Assembly: GCF_014652415.1 (NCBI RefSeq)
Contig: NZ_BMYT01000005.1
Span: forward strand, 1-64,000
Origin: Affinundibacterium macrobrachii
Lineage (GTDB): Bacteria; Pseudomonadota; Gammaproteobacteria; Burkholderiales; Burkholderiaceae_D
Direction of reading: 5' to 3'
DNA: 64,000 bases
This document shows positions 1-7,822 of the stretch, one piece after another. The notes below the pieces were generated by a model. It saw only the letters and a list, made by a program, of their open reading frames with translations, made no database searches and was not told where the DNA came from. Position 1 is the stretch's first letter. Each line of letters starts with the position of its first letter. Both the position numbers and the translations under genes were made by a program.

Positions 1-24
1 ACGACAGAATCAAACTGAAACTAA

Positions 25-61
25 AAGGGCTGAGTCCTGTGCAATACAGAAATCAGCCCTT
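25..61 (-). terminator. Putative terminator downstream of the OsmC gene
   Basis: A perfect 9-bp inverted repeat (25-33 with 53-61) encloses a 19-nt loop. On the minus strand it is followed by a T-rich stretch (TTTTAGTTT). It lies about 85 nt past the stop of the minus-strand OsmC gene, so it could end that transcript. The large loop and the broken U-tract make it a moderate call. Confidence 0.4.
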
Positions 62-145
62 GCATGCCTAACTAACAAACTGTCCAACTTTTTGGGGTCA
101 GATCAGAGATTATCCGGCATTTTTTTACATTGAAATTCTTCTCAT

Positions 146-610
146 TTATTCATTAACTTCTGTTTTGTCGTGTTCTGATGTCAGAGTTAAGTCTTCGATA
201 ATTTCATAGCTGTGTGACATCTGTGCAGTTTTACTCAGCATAATCGAAGCTGAGCAGTATTTCTCATGGGAGAGTGCGATTGCGCGTTCAACCAAGTTTG
301 CTTTCAGATTGCGGCCAGTCACCACAAAGTGGAAATGAATTTTTGTGAACACTTTCGGTTCGGTTTCAGCACGTTCTGCACTTAATTTCACTTCGCAACC
401 ACGTACATCTTGTTTGCCTTTACGCAAAATCAAAACTACGTCATAAGCTGAACAACCACCAGTTCCAAGCAAAACCATTTCCATTGGTCTCGGTGCAAGA
501 TTATGACCGCCACCTTCGGCAGCTCCATCCATTACGACGGCATGACCCGATCCAGTTTTGGCTAAAAAACTCATGCCGGAAGTTCCGGTCCAGGCTACGT
601 TGACTTCCAT
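146..610 (-). CDS. OsmC/Ohr-family protein (YhfA-like)
   Basis: A 154-residue OsmC-fold protein. Members of the Ohr/OsmC family reduce organic hydroperoxides through two cysteines. Here the two are Cys53 (in GTGGCSAYDVV) and Cys119 (in EKYCSAS), and the second lies in the family's helix-start context. The sequence resembles the YhfA-like subgroup of unassigned function more than classical OsmC or Ohr, so a peroxidase role is plausible but not established. The ATG start at 610 is preceded by a strong GGAGG site. The gene stands alone, with a possible terminator about 85 nt downstream. Confidence 0.82.
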   Translation of the reverse strand: MEVNVAWTGTSGMSFLAKTGSGHAVVMDGAAEGGGHNLAPRPMEMVLLGTGGCSAYDVVLILRKGKQDVRGCEVKLSAERAETEPKVFTKIHFHFVVTGRNLKANLVERAIALSHEKYCSASIMLSKTAQMSHSYEIIEDLTLTSEHDKTEVNE

Positions 611-746
611 TTCTCTTTCCTCCGTATGGGTATGTATACAAACTGGTCTATTGTAACTGAGTCATGCAAAGTCTTGTTTTTATGCAAGAGGGCGCATTTG
701 ACAAGAAAATGAAGAAGAATCTGCGCCTTCTCGATTGTAAATGTCA

Positions 747-777
747 CGAAATATGCTACTTCGAGTAGCGAATTTCG
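747..777. other. Near-perfect palindrome in the OsmC-rplM gap
   Basis: Six-bp arms GCTACT and AGTAGC (755-760, 764-769) flank a TCG loop. They sit inside a second pair of arms, CGAAAT and ATTTCG (747-752, 772-777). It could form an RNA hairpin or be a dyad protein-binding site. No U-tract follows it, so it is not a terminator. Function unknown. Confidence 0.35.
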
Positions 778-817
778 ATACTTTCTAGATGGTGTGAAGT
801 TTTCCTAGTATAGAAGG

Positions 818-933
818 ATTGATTCGCCTAAGATGATTCCTCAGATTTCGTGTGAGTTTGTCATTGATCTCTGCACGCATCTCCTCCGTCACACCAAGTG
901 ACTTATCCCGAAGCTCACCTTCGGGTTTTTTTT
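818..933 (+). ncRNA. Candidate small RNA ending in a strong orphan terminator
   Basis: The 571-base gap between the OsmC gene and rplM contains a textbook terminator (907-933) with no plus-strand gene before it. A -10-like TAGTAT lies at 806-811, giving a hypothetical start near 818 and an RNA of about 115 nt. GTGTGA near 850 can pair with TCACAC near 890. The -35 element is poor and I recognise no RNA family. The 5' end is a guess; only the terminator is well supported. Confidence 0.3.
907..933 (+). terminator. Rho-independent terminator upstream of rplM
   Basis: Seven-bp stem CCCGAAG/CTTCGGG (907-913 and 919-925) with a 5-nt loop, followed by eight T residues (926-933). It has no annotated plus-strand gene upstream, which is why a small RNA is suspected there. 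Confidence 0.8.
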
Positions 934-1039
934 GCCCTTTAAAATTGTGCTTTTAGGTTTTTTGAGGCTTGTTTCAACAAAAAAGAAACTGATAATCGAT
1001 TTAAAACTGCTTAAAACTTAAACAGTGCGTAAAGAGTGC

Positions 1040-1068
1040 TTGCGCTAAGTCTTTGAAAATACTATAAT
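1040..1068 (+). promoter_or_regulatory. Sigma-70 promoter of rplM-rpsI
   Basis: TTGCGC (1040-1045), a 17-bp spacer and a consensus TATAAT (1063-1068). Transcription would start near 1075 and leave a leader of about 107 nt before the rplM ATG. The leader contains a short CACC/GGTG hairpin followed by TTTTTT (1137-1158). This could act in L13 autoregulation, as known for other bacteria, but the hairpin is weak. Confidence 0.7.
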
Positions 1069-1181
1069 TTCCGACTCTCTGTTCGCCCAGGAGAGAATTT
1101 AACAAGGGAGCGTCTGCCAGAAGTTGTTGGTAGAACCACCGAAATCAGGGTGTTTTTTATCTTTTTTATTTAGGATTCAAC

Positions 1182-1610
1182 ATGAAAACCTTTTCCGCTA
1201 AGGGCCATGAGGTTCAGCGCGACTGGTTCGTGATTGACGCGACAGACAAAGTTCTCGGACGTGTTGCCAGCGAAGTGGCACTCCGTTTACGCGGCAAGCA
1301 TAAACCAGAATTTACTCCACACGTTGACACGGGCGATTTCATCGTCGTAGTGAATGCAGCTAAACTGCGCGTGACTGGTACTAAAGCTCTGAACAAAGTT
1401 TACTATCGTCATACTGGATACCCAGGTGGTATCTACGAAACGAACTTCCAAAAAATGCAAGCTCGCTTCCCAGGTCGCGCATTAGAGAAGGCTGTTAAAG
1501 GCATGTTGCCAAAAGGCCCACTCGGTTACGCAATGATCAAGAAGTTGAAAGTGTACGCAGATGCAACGCATCCGCACGCTGCTCAGCAACCACAAGTACT
1601 CGACATCTAA
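1182..1610 (+). CDS. rplM: 50S ribosomal protein L13
   Basis: A 142-residue protein, the usual L13 length. It binds 23S rRNA early in assembly of the large subunit. The N-terminus (MKTFSAK, then [17 protein letters not shown]) and the central [12 protein letters not shown] segment are typical of L13. It is the first gene of a two-gene operon with rpsI, 9 nt downstream, as in most bacteria. Its promoter is at 1040-1068. Confidence 0.98.
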   Translation: MKTFSAKGHEVQRDWFVIDATDKVLGRVASEVALRLRGKHKPEFTPHVDTGDFIVVVNAAKLRVTGTKALNKVYYRHTGYPGGIYETNFQKMQARFPGRALEKAVKGMLPKGPLGYAMIKKLKVYADATHPHAAQQPQVLDI

Positions 1611-1619
1611 GGAATAGCC

Positions 1620-2012
1620 ATGATCGGTAATTACAACTACGGAACTGGCCGTCGCAAGAGCGCAATCGCTCGTGTATTCCTGAAAACAGGTAGCGGCAAG
1701 ATTGTGGTCAACGGTAAACCAGCTGACCAATATTTCTCTCGTAAAACTGGCTTGATGGTTATTCGTCAACCACTCGAGTTAACAAATCACCTCGAAACAT
1801 TCGACATCATGATCAATGTACACGGTGGTGGTGAATCTGGCCAATACGGCGCGGTTCGTCACGGTATCACACGTGCTTTGATCGACTACGATGCAACTTT
1901 GAAATCTGAATTGTCCAAAGCTGGCTTCGTTACTCGTGATGCTCGTGAAGTTGAACGTAAGAAAGTTGGTTTGCGCAAAGCACGTCGTGCAAAACAATTC
2001 TCCAAGCGTTAA
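1620..2012 (+). CDS. rpsI: 30S ribosomal protein S9
   Basis: A 130-residue S9 protein of normal length. The [14 protein letters not shown] motif is near the N-terminus. The basic C-terminal tail ending in KQFSKR reaches the ribosomal P site in known structures. AAGGAA precedes the ATG at a good distance. It is co-transcribed with rplM and ends at a strong terminator. Confidence 0.98.
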   Translation: MIGNYNYGTGRRKSAIARVFLKTGSGKIVVNGKPADQYFSRKTGLMVIRQPLELTNHLETFDIMINVHGGGESGQYGAVRHGITRALIDYDATLKSELSKAGFVTRDAREVERKKVGLRKARRAKQFSKR

Positions 2013-2040
2013 TTTGCTTATTGCAGATTTTTGCTGGAAC

Positions 2041-2072
2041 AAAAAAACCGCCACTTGTTGGCGGTTTTTTTT
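2041..2072 (+). terminator. Terminator of rplM-rpsI
   Basis: Perfect ACCGCCA/TGGCGGT stem (2047-2053 and 2059-2065) with a short loop, followed by a run of T residues to about 2072. It closes the ribosomal-protein operon. Confidence 0.9.
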
Positions 2073-2110
2073 CGCCTAGAATAAATTTTGATTGGCATAG
2101 ATATTTTTTC

Positions 2111-2275
2111 GACGCAGAGGCGCAGAGGGCGCAGAGAAATTTTAATTGCAGCCCGGCTCGCCCTAGCTTATACGACTCGTACTAGTTCGAAGAACTCTTC
2201 AGTTGAGCCGCCGGAAAAACTCAATTAAACACATTACATCAAACTCTGCGGTCTCCGCGCCTCTGCGGCAAAAGG
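2111..2275. repeat. MITE-like element with GCAGAG-rich inverted ends
   Basis: The left end (2111-2137) consists of repeated CGCAGAG units. The right end (about 2241-2275) is its imperfect inverted copy, built from CTCTGCG units. The ends pair over about 25-30 bp with a few mismatches and bound a 165-bp element. An AGTTC/GAACT dyad sits near 2181-2193. Such GCAGAG-rich short repeats are dispersed in many bacterial genomes. No other copy is visible in this window. Confidence 0.5.
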
Positions 2276-2317
2276 TCTCAAATACATTTCAAAGATTCCT
2301 GCGGAAACAATCGTCTA

Positions 2318-2346
2318 TTGGGAAATCAGGTTTCGACTGCTAGAAT
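2318..2346 (+). promoter_or_regulatory. Probable argC promoter
   Basis: TTGGGA (2318-2323), a 17-bp spacer and TAGAAT (2341-2346). This predicts a start near 2353 and a leader of about 42 nt for argC. No arginine-repressor box was obvious nearby. Confidence 0.55.
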
Positions 2347-2394
2347 GCACGCACAATTTCTTAATGGCACCAGTTTTAGTTTAGGACAATCAAC

Positions 2395-3432
2395 ATGATC
2401 AAAATCGGTATTGTAGGTGGAACAGGTTACACAGGCGTTGAATTATTGCGAATTCTCGCAACCCATCCACATGCACAGTTGACCGCCATTACCTCACGTA
2501 AAGAAGATGGTGTACCTGTTGCGCAGATGTATCCATCCTTGCGCGGTCGTGTTGACTTGGCGTTTTCTTCACCTGACAAAGCGAATTTAAATGAGTGTGA
2601 TGTGGTGTTCTTTGCGACGCCGCATGGTGTGGCGATGGCACAAGCGCCGGAGTTATTGGCCAATGGCGTAAAAGTGATTGATCTAGCAGCGGACTTCCGT
2701 ATGCAAGATGTCGCGCAATTCGAAAAATGGTATGGCATGGAACATAGCTGTAAAGATTTATTACCAGAAGCTGTTTATGGCTTGCCAGAACTGAATCGCG
2801 CGCAAATTAAAGATGCTCGTTTGATTGGAAATCCCGGTTGCTATCCAACCACGATGCAATTGGGTTTTGCGCCATTGTTAAAGGCAGGTGTGATTGATGC
2901 GAGTAATTTGATCGCGGATTGTAAGTCAGGTGTGTCTGGCGCAGGTCGCAAAGCAGAAATTGGTATTTTGTTTTCAGAGACGAGCGATAGCTTTAAGGCT
3001 TATGGTGTTGCTGGTCATCGTCATACACCTGAAACTATTGAGCAATTGCAGCGTTTGACTAAGGATAAAGTAGAGTTGTTATTCACGCCTCACCTCGTAC
3101 CAATGATTCGCGGAATGCATTCCACTTTATACGCGCAATTAACACAAGAAATTAGTAATGAAGCCTTGCAAGCTCTGTTCGAAACTGCATACCAAGATGA
3201 AGCTTTTGTCGACGTGATGCCTTTTGGTTCGCATCCTGAGACCCGTTCAACGCGTGCTTCCAATATGTTGCGCATAGCTCTGCATCGTCCAGGCAATGGT
3301 AAGCATGTGGTGATTCTGGTGGTGCAGGATAATCTGGTTAAGGGCGCTTCTGGTCAAGCCGTGCAATGTATGAATATTATGTTTGGTTTGGATGAAAGCA
3401 CAGGTTTACAGCATGTATCTGTCAATCCATAA
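2395..3432 (+). CDS. argC: N-acetyl-gamma-glutamyl-phosphate reductase
   Basis: This 345-residue enzyme reduces N-acetyl-glutamyl-5-phosphate to the semialdehyde with NADPH, the third step of arginine biosynthesis in the cytoplasm. The N-terminal Rossmann motif [15 protein letters not shown] (residues 4-18), the catalytic Cys149 in IGNPGCYPT and the HRHTPE loop near residue 209 are all present. Its length fits the long (type 1) ArgC form. It has its own promoter. The placement between rpsI and the bactofilin gene, away from other arg genes, is usual in Burkholderiales. Confidence 0.96.
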   Translation: MIKIGIVGGTGYTGVELLRILATHPHAQLTAITSRKEDGVPVAQMYPSLRGRVDLAFSSPDKANLNECDVVFFATPHGVAMAQAPELLANGVKVIDLAADFRMQDVAQFEKWYGMEHSCKDLLPEAVYGLPELNRAQIKDARLIGNPGCYPTTMQLGFAPLLKAGVIDASNLIADCKSGVSGAGRKAEIGILFSETSDSFKAYGVAGHRHTPETIEQLQRLTKDKVELLFTPHLVPMIRGMHSTLYAQLTQEISNEALQALFETAYQDEAFVDVMPFGSHPETRSTRASNMLRIALHRPGNGKHVVILVVQDNLVKGASGQAVQCMNIMFGLDESTGLQHVSVNP

Positions 3433-3453
3433 ATCGATCGTTCATCATTGATT

Positions 3454-4179
3454 ATGCCAATCTCAAAATTTTTTCGGCGCCGCATGGCGGTGTCAAAGAT
3501 GACGATCAATCAGCATTTGCCATGGCCAATCAAGTTTGCCTTGTTTGCAGTGGTGATTGGCTTAGGTGGTGCAATTGCGATGTGGACTTATGACATGGGA
3601 CGTAGTTTTGCGTTTGGCCCCAAGTTTTCGCCCGAGCAAATGACTGCCTTGCAAGATAAAGTCGCCAGCTTGAGTGCGGAGCGCGATAAGTTACAAGCAC
3701 TTGCTGCCACCATTGAAAGCCAGCAAAACATTGAAAAGTCGATACAAAAACAATTGACGGATCAAATCAATACTTTAACCGCTGAAAATAATCGGATTAA
3801 AGATGATTTAGCTTTTTTTGAGAGCTTGATGCCTTCAGCCAATCGTCCACAAGGGATTACTTTGCAGAAGGCGAAGATAGAGTTGGTAGGTCCGAATTTG
3901 TTGCGTTATCGCGCCTTGGTTATGCAGGGGGGCAAAGCGGTTCGTGAATTTAGTGGTGAAATGCATGTCAGCTTGACACTAATTCAAGATGGTAAACCTG
4001 TTATGATGGAATTTCCCGATCCTAAATTAGGAGAGGCTGCAAAGTTAAAACTCTCATTTAAGCATTACCAAAGGTTAGAGGGGCAGATTACTTTGCCAGA
4101 AGGTGTAACCGTAAAATCAGCACAGATGACAGTTCTCGAAAAAGGTGAATTGCGAGCTAAGCAAGCGCTTAGTTTGTAA
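3454..4179 (+). CDS. Coiled-coil inner-membrane protein (DUF6776-like)
   Basis: A protein of about 241 residues whose function is not known to me. A basic N-terminus is followed by one membrane span (FALFAVVIGLGGAIAMWTYD) and a long heptad-rich region (roughly residues 60-130). The C-terminal domain is beta-rich. The topology suggests a bitopic protein with a periplasmic coiled coil. It resembles the DUF6776 proteins that sit beside bactofilin genes in this order, so an envelope or cell-shape role is an inference. No clear ribosome-binding site decides the start: TTG at 3448, ATG at 3454 and ATG at 3484 are all possible, and I chose 3454. Confidence 0.65.
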   Translation: MPISKFFRRRMAVSKMTINQHLPWPIKFALFAVVIGLGGAIAMWTYDMGRSFAFGPKFSPEQMTALQDKVASLSAERDKLQALAATIESQQNIEKSIQKQLTDQINTLTAENNRIKDDLAFFESLMPSANRPQGITLQKAKIELVGPNLLRYRALVMQGGKAVREFSGEMHVSLTLIQDGKPVMMEFPDPKLGEAAKLKLSFKHYQRLEGQITLPEGVTVKSAQMTVLEKGELRAKQALSL

Positions 4180-4259
4180 GTTTGTCGCGTAGCGCTAAGT
4201 GTTATAAAAACCATCTTTTTATTAAACACTGTCAATATTCTAAAAACTGAGGAGTTTGC

Positions 4260-4646
4260 ATGTTTAATCGTAAAAACAAAAGCACGATAGATAGCCTGAT
4301 CGGTTCTAGTACCAGTATCGAAGGTGATATCCACTTTAAAGGTGGTTTACGCATTGATGGGCGAGTGAAGGGAAATGTCATCGCTGAATCAGGCACGACA
4401 AGTATTTTGATTATTTCGGAACAAGCCGTCATTGATGGCGAAGTGCGGGCTGGCCACGTGGTGGTAAATGGCGTCATTAATGGCCCAGTGATTTCCACAG
4501 AGTTGATTGAATTGCAAAGCAAAGCAAAAATTTCAGGCGATGTGCACTACAAAGCGCTGGAAATGATGAATGGTGCATTAGTTTCAGGAAAGCTTGCGCA
4601 TGATCAAAATGCAGAGCCAGTCTTGAAGTTAGCTGCTTCCAACTAG
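4260..4646 (+). CDS. Bactofilin (polymer-forming cytoskeletal protein)
   Basis: A 128-residue bactofilin. These proteins form right-handed beta-helices that polymerise without nucleotide and scaffold cell-wall or polarity proteins at the inner membrane. The hydrophobic/glycine periodicity in residues 18-110 (SIEGDIHFKGGLRIDGRVKG and onward) is the expected repeat. Short disordered tails flank it. GAGGAG lies before the ATG. It is 80 nt downstream of the coiled-coil membrane protein and could act with it. Confidence 0.9.
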   Translation: MFNRKNKSTIDSLIGSSTSIEGDIHFKGGLRIDGRVKGNVIAESGTTSILIISEQAVIDGEVRAGHVVVNGVINGPVISTELIELQSKAKISGDVHYKALEMMNGALVSGKLAHDQNAEPVLKLAASN

Positions 4647-4724
4647 CTTGTGAAATAAGGTCTATAATAGCAACCTGATTTGAACCAATTTGAGCCACTT
4701 TGTGCCAACTAGCAGGAGCCGATT

Positions 4725-5075
4725 ATGAACGCTGTTACCGATATGCCAAGCCCAATTATTTTCACTGATAGTGCAGCTGCGAAAGTTGCACAATTGATTG
4801 AAGAAGAAGGTAATCCAGATTTGAAATTACGTGTATTCGTGCAAGGCGGCGGATGCTCTGGTTTTCAATACGGATTCACATTTGATGAAGTGACGAACGA
4901 AGACGACACCATCATGGACAAAAATGGTGTGCAATTGTTGGTTGATGCCATGAGCTATCAATATTTGGTTGGTGCTGAAATCGACTACAAAGACGATTTA
5001 GAAGGTGCACAATTTGTGATTAAAAATCCAAATGCACAATCAACTTGCGGTTGTGGTTCCTCATTTTCTGCATAA
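4725..5075 (+). CDS. erpA: Iron-sulfur cluster insertion protein ErpA
   Basis: A 116-residue A-type carrier. It accepts Fe-S clusters from the assembly scaffold and passes them to targets such as IspG/IspH. The three ligand cysteines are present: Cys44 (GGGCSGFQY), Cys108 and Cys110 (CGCGSSF). A TATAAT (4663-4668) upstream is a likely -10 element, with a poor -35. A strong terminator follows. Genes for the isc machinery are not adjacent, which favours ErpA over IscA. Confidence 0.92.
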   Translation: MNAVTDMPSPIIFTDSAAAKVAQLIEEEGNPDLKLRVFVQGGGCSGFQYGFTFDEVTNEDDTIMDKNGVQLLVDAMSYQYLVGAEIDYKDDLEGAQFVIKNPNAQSTCGCGSSFSA

Positions 5076-5100
5076 GCTGTTTTCCAGATGCACACAAAAA

Positions 5101-5124
5101 AAGACGCTGCGGCGTCTTTTTTTT
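5101..5124 (+). terminator. Terminator of erpA
   Basis: AAGACGC/GCGTCTT stem (5101-5107 and 5112-5118) with a TGCG tetraloop, followed by a T-run to about 5124. Confidence 0.9.
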
Positions 5125-5212
5125 ATCCAAAAATTATTTCCTACTCACAAATTATTCACTACACGCTACACTGATTGTGATCACTAAATTCAGTGAAACT
5201 ATGAGGTAAGTC

Positions 5213-6679
5213 ATGGATAGTGTACAGACTCGAGCGGCTATGCTTGCGGCTTTACGCAAGCACCTGCCGGCACATTGTATTTTGTCTGATGCAGAAGATA
5301 CGCGTCCTTATGAATGTGATGCATTGAGCACTCACAAGCAGTTGCCTTTGCTCGTGGTGTTGCCAGAAAATGAAGCGCAGATTGTTGCGATACTTCAGGT
5401 TTGTCGTGATTTTCAAGTGCCCGTTGTGCCGCGTGGTGCTGGAACAGGCTTATCGGGTGGTGCAACGCCTATTCAAGATGGCGTAGTTTTGTCTACTGCA
5501 AAATTGAATAAAATTTTGGAAGTGAATCCTTATGCGCGAACTGCAAAAGTGCAACCTGGTGTGCGTAACTTAGCGATTTCAGATGCAGCCGCGCATGCTG
5601 GCTTGTATTACGCGCCTGATCCCTCATCGCAACTGGCGTGTACGATCGGCGGCAATGTTGCCGAAAATGCTGGTGGCGTGCATTGTCTAAAATACGGGCT
5701 GACCATACATAATGTGTTATGCCTGCGTATCGTCACGATCGATGGGGAAGTTTTAGAATTGGGTAGCCAGGCTTTGGACGCTCCCGGCTTGGATTTGCTG
5801 GCGATTTTTATTGGTTCAGAAGGTATGCTTGGCATCGTCACCGAAGTGACTGTCAAGTTAATTCCGAAGGCGCAAACTGCACAAGTGATTATGGCTTCAT
5901 TCTCTGAACTAGAACAAGCCGGACACGCTGTGGCACAAATCATTGCAGAAGGGATTATTCCAGCGGGATTAGAGATGATGGATCAAACCTCGATCAGAAT
6001 GGTGGAGCCATTTGTTCACGCTGGTTACGACATCGATGCGGCGGCAATTCTTTTATGCGAATCGGATGGCAATTCAGAAGAAGTTGCCGAAGAAATTGCA
6101 CGTATGAGCGCAGTTTTAAAAGCTGCGGGTGCTAATAATTTGACGGTGTCGTTTAGTGAGGAACAACGCCAACAATTATGGTCGGGGCGTAAAAATGCCT
6201 TTCCCGCCGCAGGCAGAATATCACCAGATTATTATTGTGTGGACGGCACTATTCCGCGCAAACATTTGGCGCAAGTATTAAACGCGATTCGTCAAATGGA
6301 ACTTCGTTATCAGATGGTGTGCGCAAATGTGTTTCATGCCGGTGATGGGAATTTACATCCTTTGATTTTATTTGATGCTAATCAGCCGGGAGCTTTAGAA
6401 AAAGCAGAGGCATTTGGCGCTGATATTTTGGATCTGTGTGTTCAACTCGGTGGCAGTATCACTGGCGAACATGGCGTAGGGATAGAAAAACTCAATGCAA
6501 TGTGTGTGCAATTTAATGCTGAGGAATTGCTGAGTTTCTTTGGCGTCAAACATGCCTTTGACCCTTTGAATCTGCTCAATCCAAGCAAAGCAATTCCGAG
6601 TTTGCATCGCTGCGCTGAATTTGGCCGTATGCATGTCAATCAGGGAAAAATTGGGTTTCCTGATTTATCACGCTTTTAA
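5213..6679 (+). CDS. glcD: Glycolate oxidase, FAD-linked subunit GlcD
   Basis: A 488-residue FAD-binding subunit of the membrane-associated glycolate dehydrogenase, which oxidises glycolate to glyoxylate. The PCMH-type FAD fold carries PVVPRGAGTGLSGGATP (about residues 70-86) and a second FAD-contact region around QLACTIGGNVAENAGG. The C-terminal part contains FHAGDGNLHP and GEHGVGIEK, typical of this oxidase family. GAGGTAAG precedes the ATG. It heads the glcDEF operon: glcE starts 24 nt downstream and glcF follows. No GlcC-type regulator is adjacent. Confidence 0.93.
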   Translation: MDSVQTRAAMLAALRKHLPAHCILSDAEDTRPYECDALSTHKQLPLLVVLPENEAQIVAILQVCRDFQVPVVPRGAGTGLSGGATPIQDGVVLSTAKLNKILEVNPYARTAKVQPGVRNLAISDAAAHAGLYYAPDPSSQLACTIGGNVAENAGGVHCLKYGLTIHNVLCLRIVTIDGEVLELGSQALDAPGLDLLAIFIGSEGMLGIVTEVTVKLIPKAQTAQVIMASFSELEQAGHAVAQIIAEGIIPAGLEMMDQTSIRMVEPFVHAGYDIDAAAILLCESDGNSEEVAEEIARMSAVLKAAGANNLTVSFSEEQRQQLWSGRKNAFPAAGRISPDYYCVDGTIPRKHLAQVLNAIRQMELRYQMVCANVFHAGDGNLHPLILFDANQPGALEKAEAFGADILDLCVQLGGSITGEHGVGIEKLNAMCVQFNAEELLSFFGVKHAFDPLNLLNPSKAIPSLHRCAEFGRMHVNQGKIGFPDLSRF

Positions 6680-6703
6680 TCTGAAAGAGAACTGAACTTG
6701 ACG

Positions 6704-7774
6704 ATGAGTGATACCTACAATGAATTGTTACAGCAGTTTCGCCAGCAGATTTTGACTGCGGGCGAGGTTGGTTCATCGCTTTGCATACAAGGTGGTGCTA
6801 GTAAGTCTTGGTATGGCAATCCTGTAGCGGGCGATATATTGGATACACGTCCATACCGAGGTGTCATCAGCTACGAACCGACGGAGTTATACATCACCGC
6901 GCGCGCTGGCACACCATTGTGCGAGATCGAAGATTTGCTGGCACAACATGGCCAAATGCTGGCGTTTGAACCACCGCATTTTGGCGCGAATGCGACCATT
7001 GGCGGTATGGTTGCTACTGGTTTATCCGGTCCACGTCGGGCTACGCATGGAGCATTACGCGACTTCGTACTTGGTGTATCGATGATGAATGGTAAAGGCG
7101 AATTTTTGCGCTTTGGTGGACAAGTCATGAAGGATGTCGCGGGTTACGATGTGTCGCGATTAATGGCTGGTTCGCTCGGCAGTTTAGGCTTGCTATTAGA
7201 CATTGCTCTGAAAGTAATGCCGCGCCCAGCATGCGAAACTAGCCTAGCATTTGCGATGTCCGAACAGGATGCCTTGCATGTCTTGAATCTTTGGGCGGGT
7301 CAAGCTTTGCCGATATCGGCGAGTTGTTATCATGCAGGACGTTTGCTAGTTCGCTTGTCGGGTTCTGAATCTGCGTTACGTTTGGCGAAGCAGAAACTAG
7401 GCGGGCTAGAGTTGCCGCAAACGGAATTGTTTTGGCAAAATTTACGTGAACATCAACATCACTTTTTTATTCCTGAAGATGGCTTAGCTTTGCTGCGTGT
7501 GTCCTTACCACCGACCGCGCCAGCTTTAAAAATAAAAGCAAAATCATTGATTGAGTGGGGTGGTGCGCAACGGTGGTTATGGACACATGAGCCGATTCCT
7601 TCTTTGCGTGAACAGGTACAAGCAATGGGGGGGCACTTGACGCAGTTTCGCTATGCCGATCCAACACAAGCTATTTTTACGCCCCTGAGTGCACCGCTTT
7701 TAAATATTCATCAGCAGCTCAAGAAAAGTTTTGATCCCGCATCGGTCTTTAATCGCGGTAAATTGTTTTCTTGA
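6704..7774 (+). CDS. glcE: Glycolate oxidase subunit GlcE
   Basis: A protein of about 356 residues, a shortened paralogue of GlcD that forms part of the GlcDEF complex. It keeps the FAD-domain region (FGANATIGGMVATGLSGPRR, about residues 95-115) but is shorter and more divergent, as usual for GlcE. A TTG at 6698 is slightly better spaced from GAAAGAGA (6682-6689) than the ATG at 6704, so the start may be two codons earlier. It sits between glcD and glcF in one operon. Confidence 0.9.
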   Translation: MSDTYNELLQQFRQQILTAGEVGSSLCIQGGASKSWYGNPVAGDILDTRPYRGVISYEPTELYITARAGTPLCEIEDLLAQHGQMLAFEPPHFGANATIGGMVATGLSGPRRATHGALRDFVLGVSMMNGKGEFLRFGGQVMKDVAGYDVSRLMAGSLGSLGLLLDIALKVMPRPACETSLAFAMSEQDALHVLNLWAGQALPISASCYHAGRLLVRLSGSESALRLAKQKLGGLELPQTELFWQNLREHQHHFFIPEDGLALLRVSLPPTAPALKIKAKSLIEWGGAQRWLWTHEPIPSLREQVQAMGGHLTQFRYADPTQAIFTPLSAPLLNIHQQLKKSFDPASVFNRGKLFS

Positions 7775-7822
7775 GTGGTTTTTCGGTTTAATTTGAATTA
7801 TTCAACTTAGTGGTCTCCAAGT

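Noticed and set aside
90..120. TTTTTGGGGTCAGATC, resembling sequences near REP-associated transposases
   Set aside because: Only one short motif at the window edge, with no paired repeat or transposase.
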